In this document: piece by piece, positions 63,217 through 64,000 of the stretch
Layout: each line of letters starts with the position of its first letter
How positions within the stretch are numbered: the stretch's first letter is position 1
Origin: Chitinophaga niabensis
GTDB lineage: Bacteria > Bacteroidota > Bacteroidia > Chitinophagales > Chitinophagaceae
Direction: 5' to 3'
Assembly: GCF_900129465.1 (NCBI RefSeq)
Contig: NZ_FSRA01000001.1
Location: forward strand, 2,854,482 to 2,918,481
Length of the DNA: 64,000 nt
Made by a program: the position numbers and the translations under genes
The notes under the pieces: generated by a model
The model's database searches: none
Told to the model about the DNA's origin: nothing
Seen by the model: only the letters and a program-made list of their open reading frames with translations

Positions 63217-64000
63217 TTAAATACCCGGATCGGCCGGTGTACTTGTATTGTTATCCCTTTCAATTAAAGGATAAGGGTAAAAGTTCCTGTTCCTTTCTTC
63301 ACCCGCTACATTTGGGGCAGGCCGTCCAAAACGGCGGCTGTCCTCCAATTCCTGGCCGCTGATGAACATCTCCAGCCTTCTTTGCTTGTAGATATCTGTC
63401 AGCAAAGCTGGCATGGTCATCGCTCCACTGTAGGCAGGCTGGGAAGCCCCGATGCCATATATATCAGTCGTTTTGGTACGTACCGCATCCAGTGCTGTTT
63501 TACTTTGCGGGAACTGGGATTGCCGTGCATAGTTCTCTGCCATGATCAGGCTCATCTCTCCTGGTAAATAAACAGGATAGGAAGCGGTTGTATTCAGCGC
63601 AAATGCTTTCAGCGGATAAGTGGTAGGCCCTGTTCTGGCGATATAAAATCCTACGCGGGGATCCGTAGCCGCAGGTACCGGCGCCAGGCCATTCCTTAAA
63701 CCCAGTGTGGAATCAATAGCACCAAAAACGTTCACGGTAAAGTTCCATTCGCCCAGCGGATTGGTGGTAACGGTAGAAAACCGGAACTCAGATTTAATAA
63801 CCTGGCTGGCCGCAGCAGCAAAGGTCAGTGCTTTATTGCCGGATGCCGTATTATAAGTGCCGCTGATCATGCTCTGTACATTATAATACCTTGCCAGCAA
63901 TGCTTTTACCGTATTCTTAATATCAATTCCTGCAGGAACTTTAGACAGGAACTTTGCACTGGGATTAGTAGTAGCCAGATCTGTGTCCGCACTTTCAAGT
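63217..64000 (-). CDS. SusD/RagB-family lipoprotein, C-terminal part (N-terminus beyond window edge)
   Basis: The reading frame is open from the window edge to the stop at 63217, about 261 codons, so the N-terminal half is missing. The visible part shows SusD C-terminal features: YPVYLPGEMSLIMAENYARQ, LDAVRTKTTD, TDIYKQRRLEMFISGQELED and the ending NRNFYPYPLIERDNN. A TTG at 63900 is internal, since the family sequence continues upstream of it (KVPAGIDIKNTVKALLARYY). A SusC gene is expected off the window to the right. Confidence 0.9.
   Translation of the reverse strand, partial: LESADTDLATTNPSAKFLSKVPAGIDIKNTVKALLARYYNVQSMISGTYNTASGNKALTFAAAASQVIKSEFRFSTVTTNPLGEWNFTVNVFGAIDSTLGLRNGLAPVPAATDPRVGFYIARTGPTTYPLKAFALNTTASYPVYLPGEMSLIMAENYARQSQFPQSKTALDAVRTKTTDIYGIGASQPAYSGAMTMPALLTDIYKQRRLEMFISGQELEDSRRFGRPAPNVAGEERNRNFYPYPLIERDNNTSTPADPGI

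Overview
The window is chromosomal DNA from a Bacteroidota bacterium, most likely a Chitinophaga-like member of the Chitinophagaceae. The evidence is three complete SusC/SusD pairs plus part of a fourth SusD, two ECF-sigma/FecR pairs, one giant hybrid two-component regulator, Bacteroidota-type promoter elements (TAnnTTTG), lipoprotein-rich glycan loci and weak Shine-Dalgarno sites. Nothing here fixes the species.

Left third (1-26.9 kb). Two sigma-factor-controlled glycan loci run leftwards. Locus 1 (8442 to <1) is sigma, FecR, SusC with an STN signalling domain, SusD, a small lipoprotein and a GH110-like alpha-galactosidase cut by the window edge. Locus 2 (24139 to 12593) is sigma, FecR, SusC with STN, SusD, a Tat-exported Gfo/Idh/MocA oxidoreductase and a HEAT-repeat protein with two DUF1080 (3-keto-glycoside hydrolase-type) domains. 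Between them is a rightward operon of MprF (aminoacyl-phosphatidylglycerol synthase/flippase), an AcvB/VirJ-type hydrolase and, further on, a collagen-like lipoprotein. An AraC regulator, a VOC protein, PlsC and uracil-DNA glycosylase follow.

Island (27.19-33.33 kb). A compact AT-rich element sits at the 3' end of tRNA-Arg(UCU), bounded by a perfect 20-bp direct repeat of the tRNA 3' end. It has integrase-arm-like repeats at the ends and only the N-terminal stub of a tyrosine integrase. It carries a small unknown gene, a DUF6575-like gene, a RelA/SpoT-type (p)ppGpp synthetase, a phosphoribosyltransferase with a winged-helix-like tail, and a retron reverse transcriptase. The 206-bp gap between the last two folds as a retron ncRNA: 11-bp a1/a2 pairing, an AGC just after a1, several small hairpins, and a 13-bp perfect msd-like stem. 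This looks like a phosphoribosyltransferase-effector retron with a neighbouring alarmone-synthetase module, and is the best candidate here for an undescribed defence system. Broken tRNA copies on both sides point to repeated recombination at this site.

Right half (33.5-64 kb). A DUF1835 gene is followed by a hybrid two-component regulator that reads into a SusC-SusD-surface glycan-binding lipoprotein-clan GH-A hydrolase operon. Next come a bPH-like membrane protein, a secreted zinc peptidase with an NPCBM domain, a LamG-like lipoprotein, a Crp/Fnr regulator and an SMR exporter. The rest is two unknown proteins, a sulfatase/DUF4256/GH43 group, an orphan TPR histidine kinase, katG, a secreted HExxH protein, an OmpH/Skp-like chaperone and the end of another SusD gene. 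Convergent pairs are separated by clear hairpin terminators.
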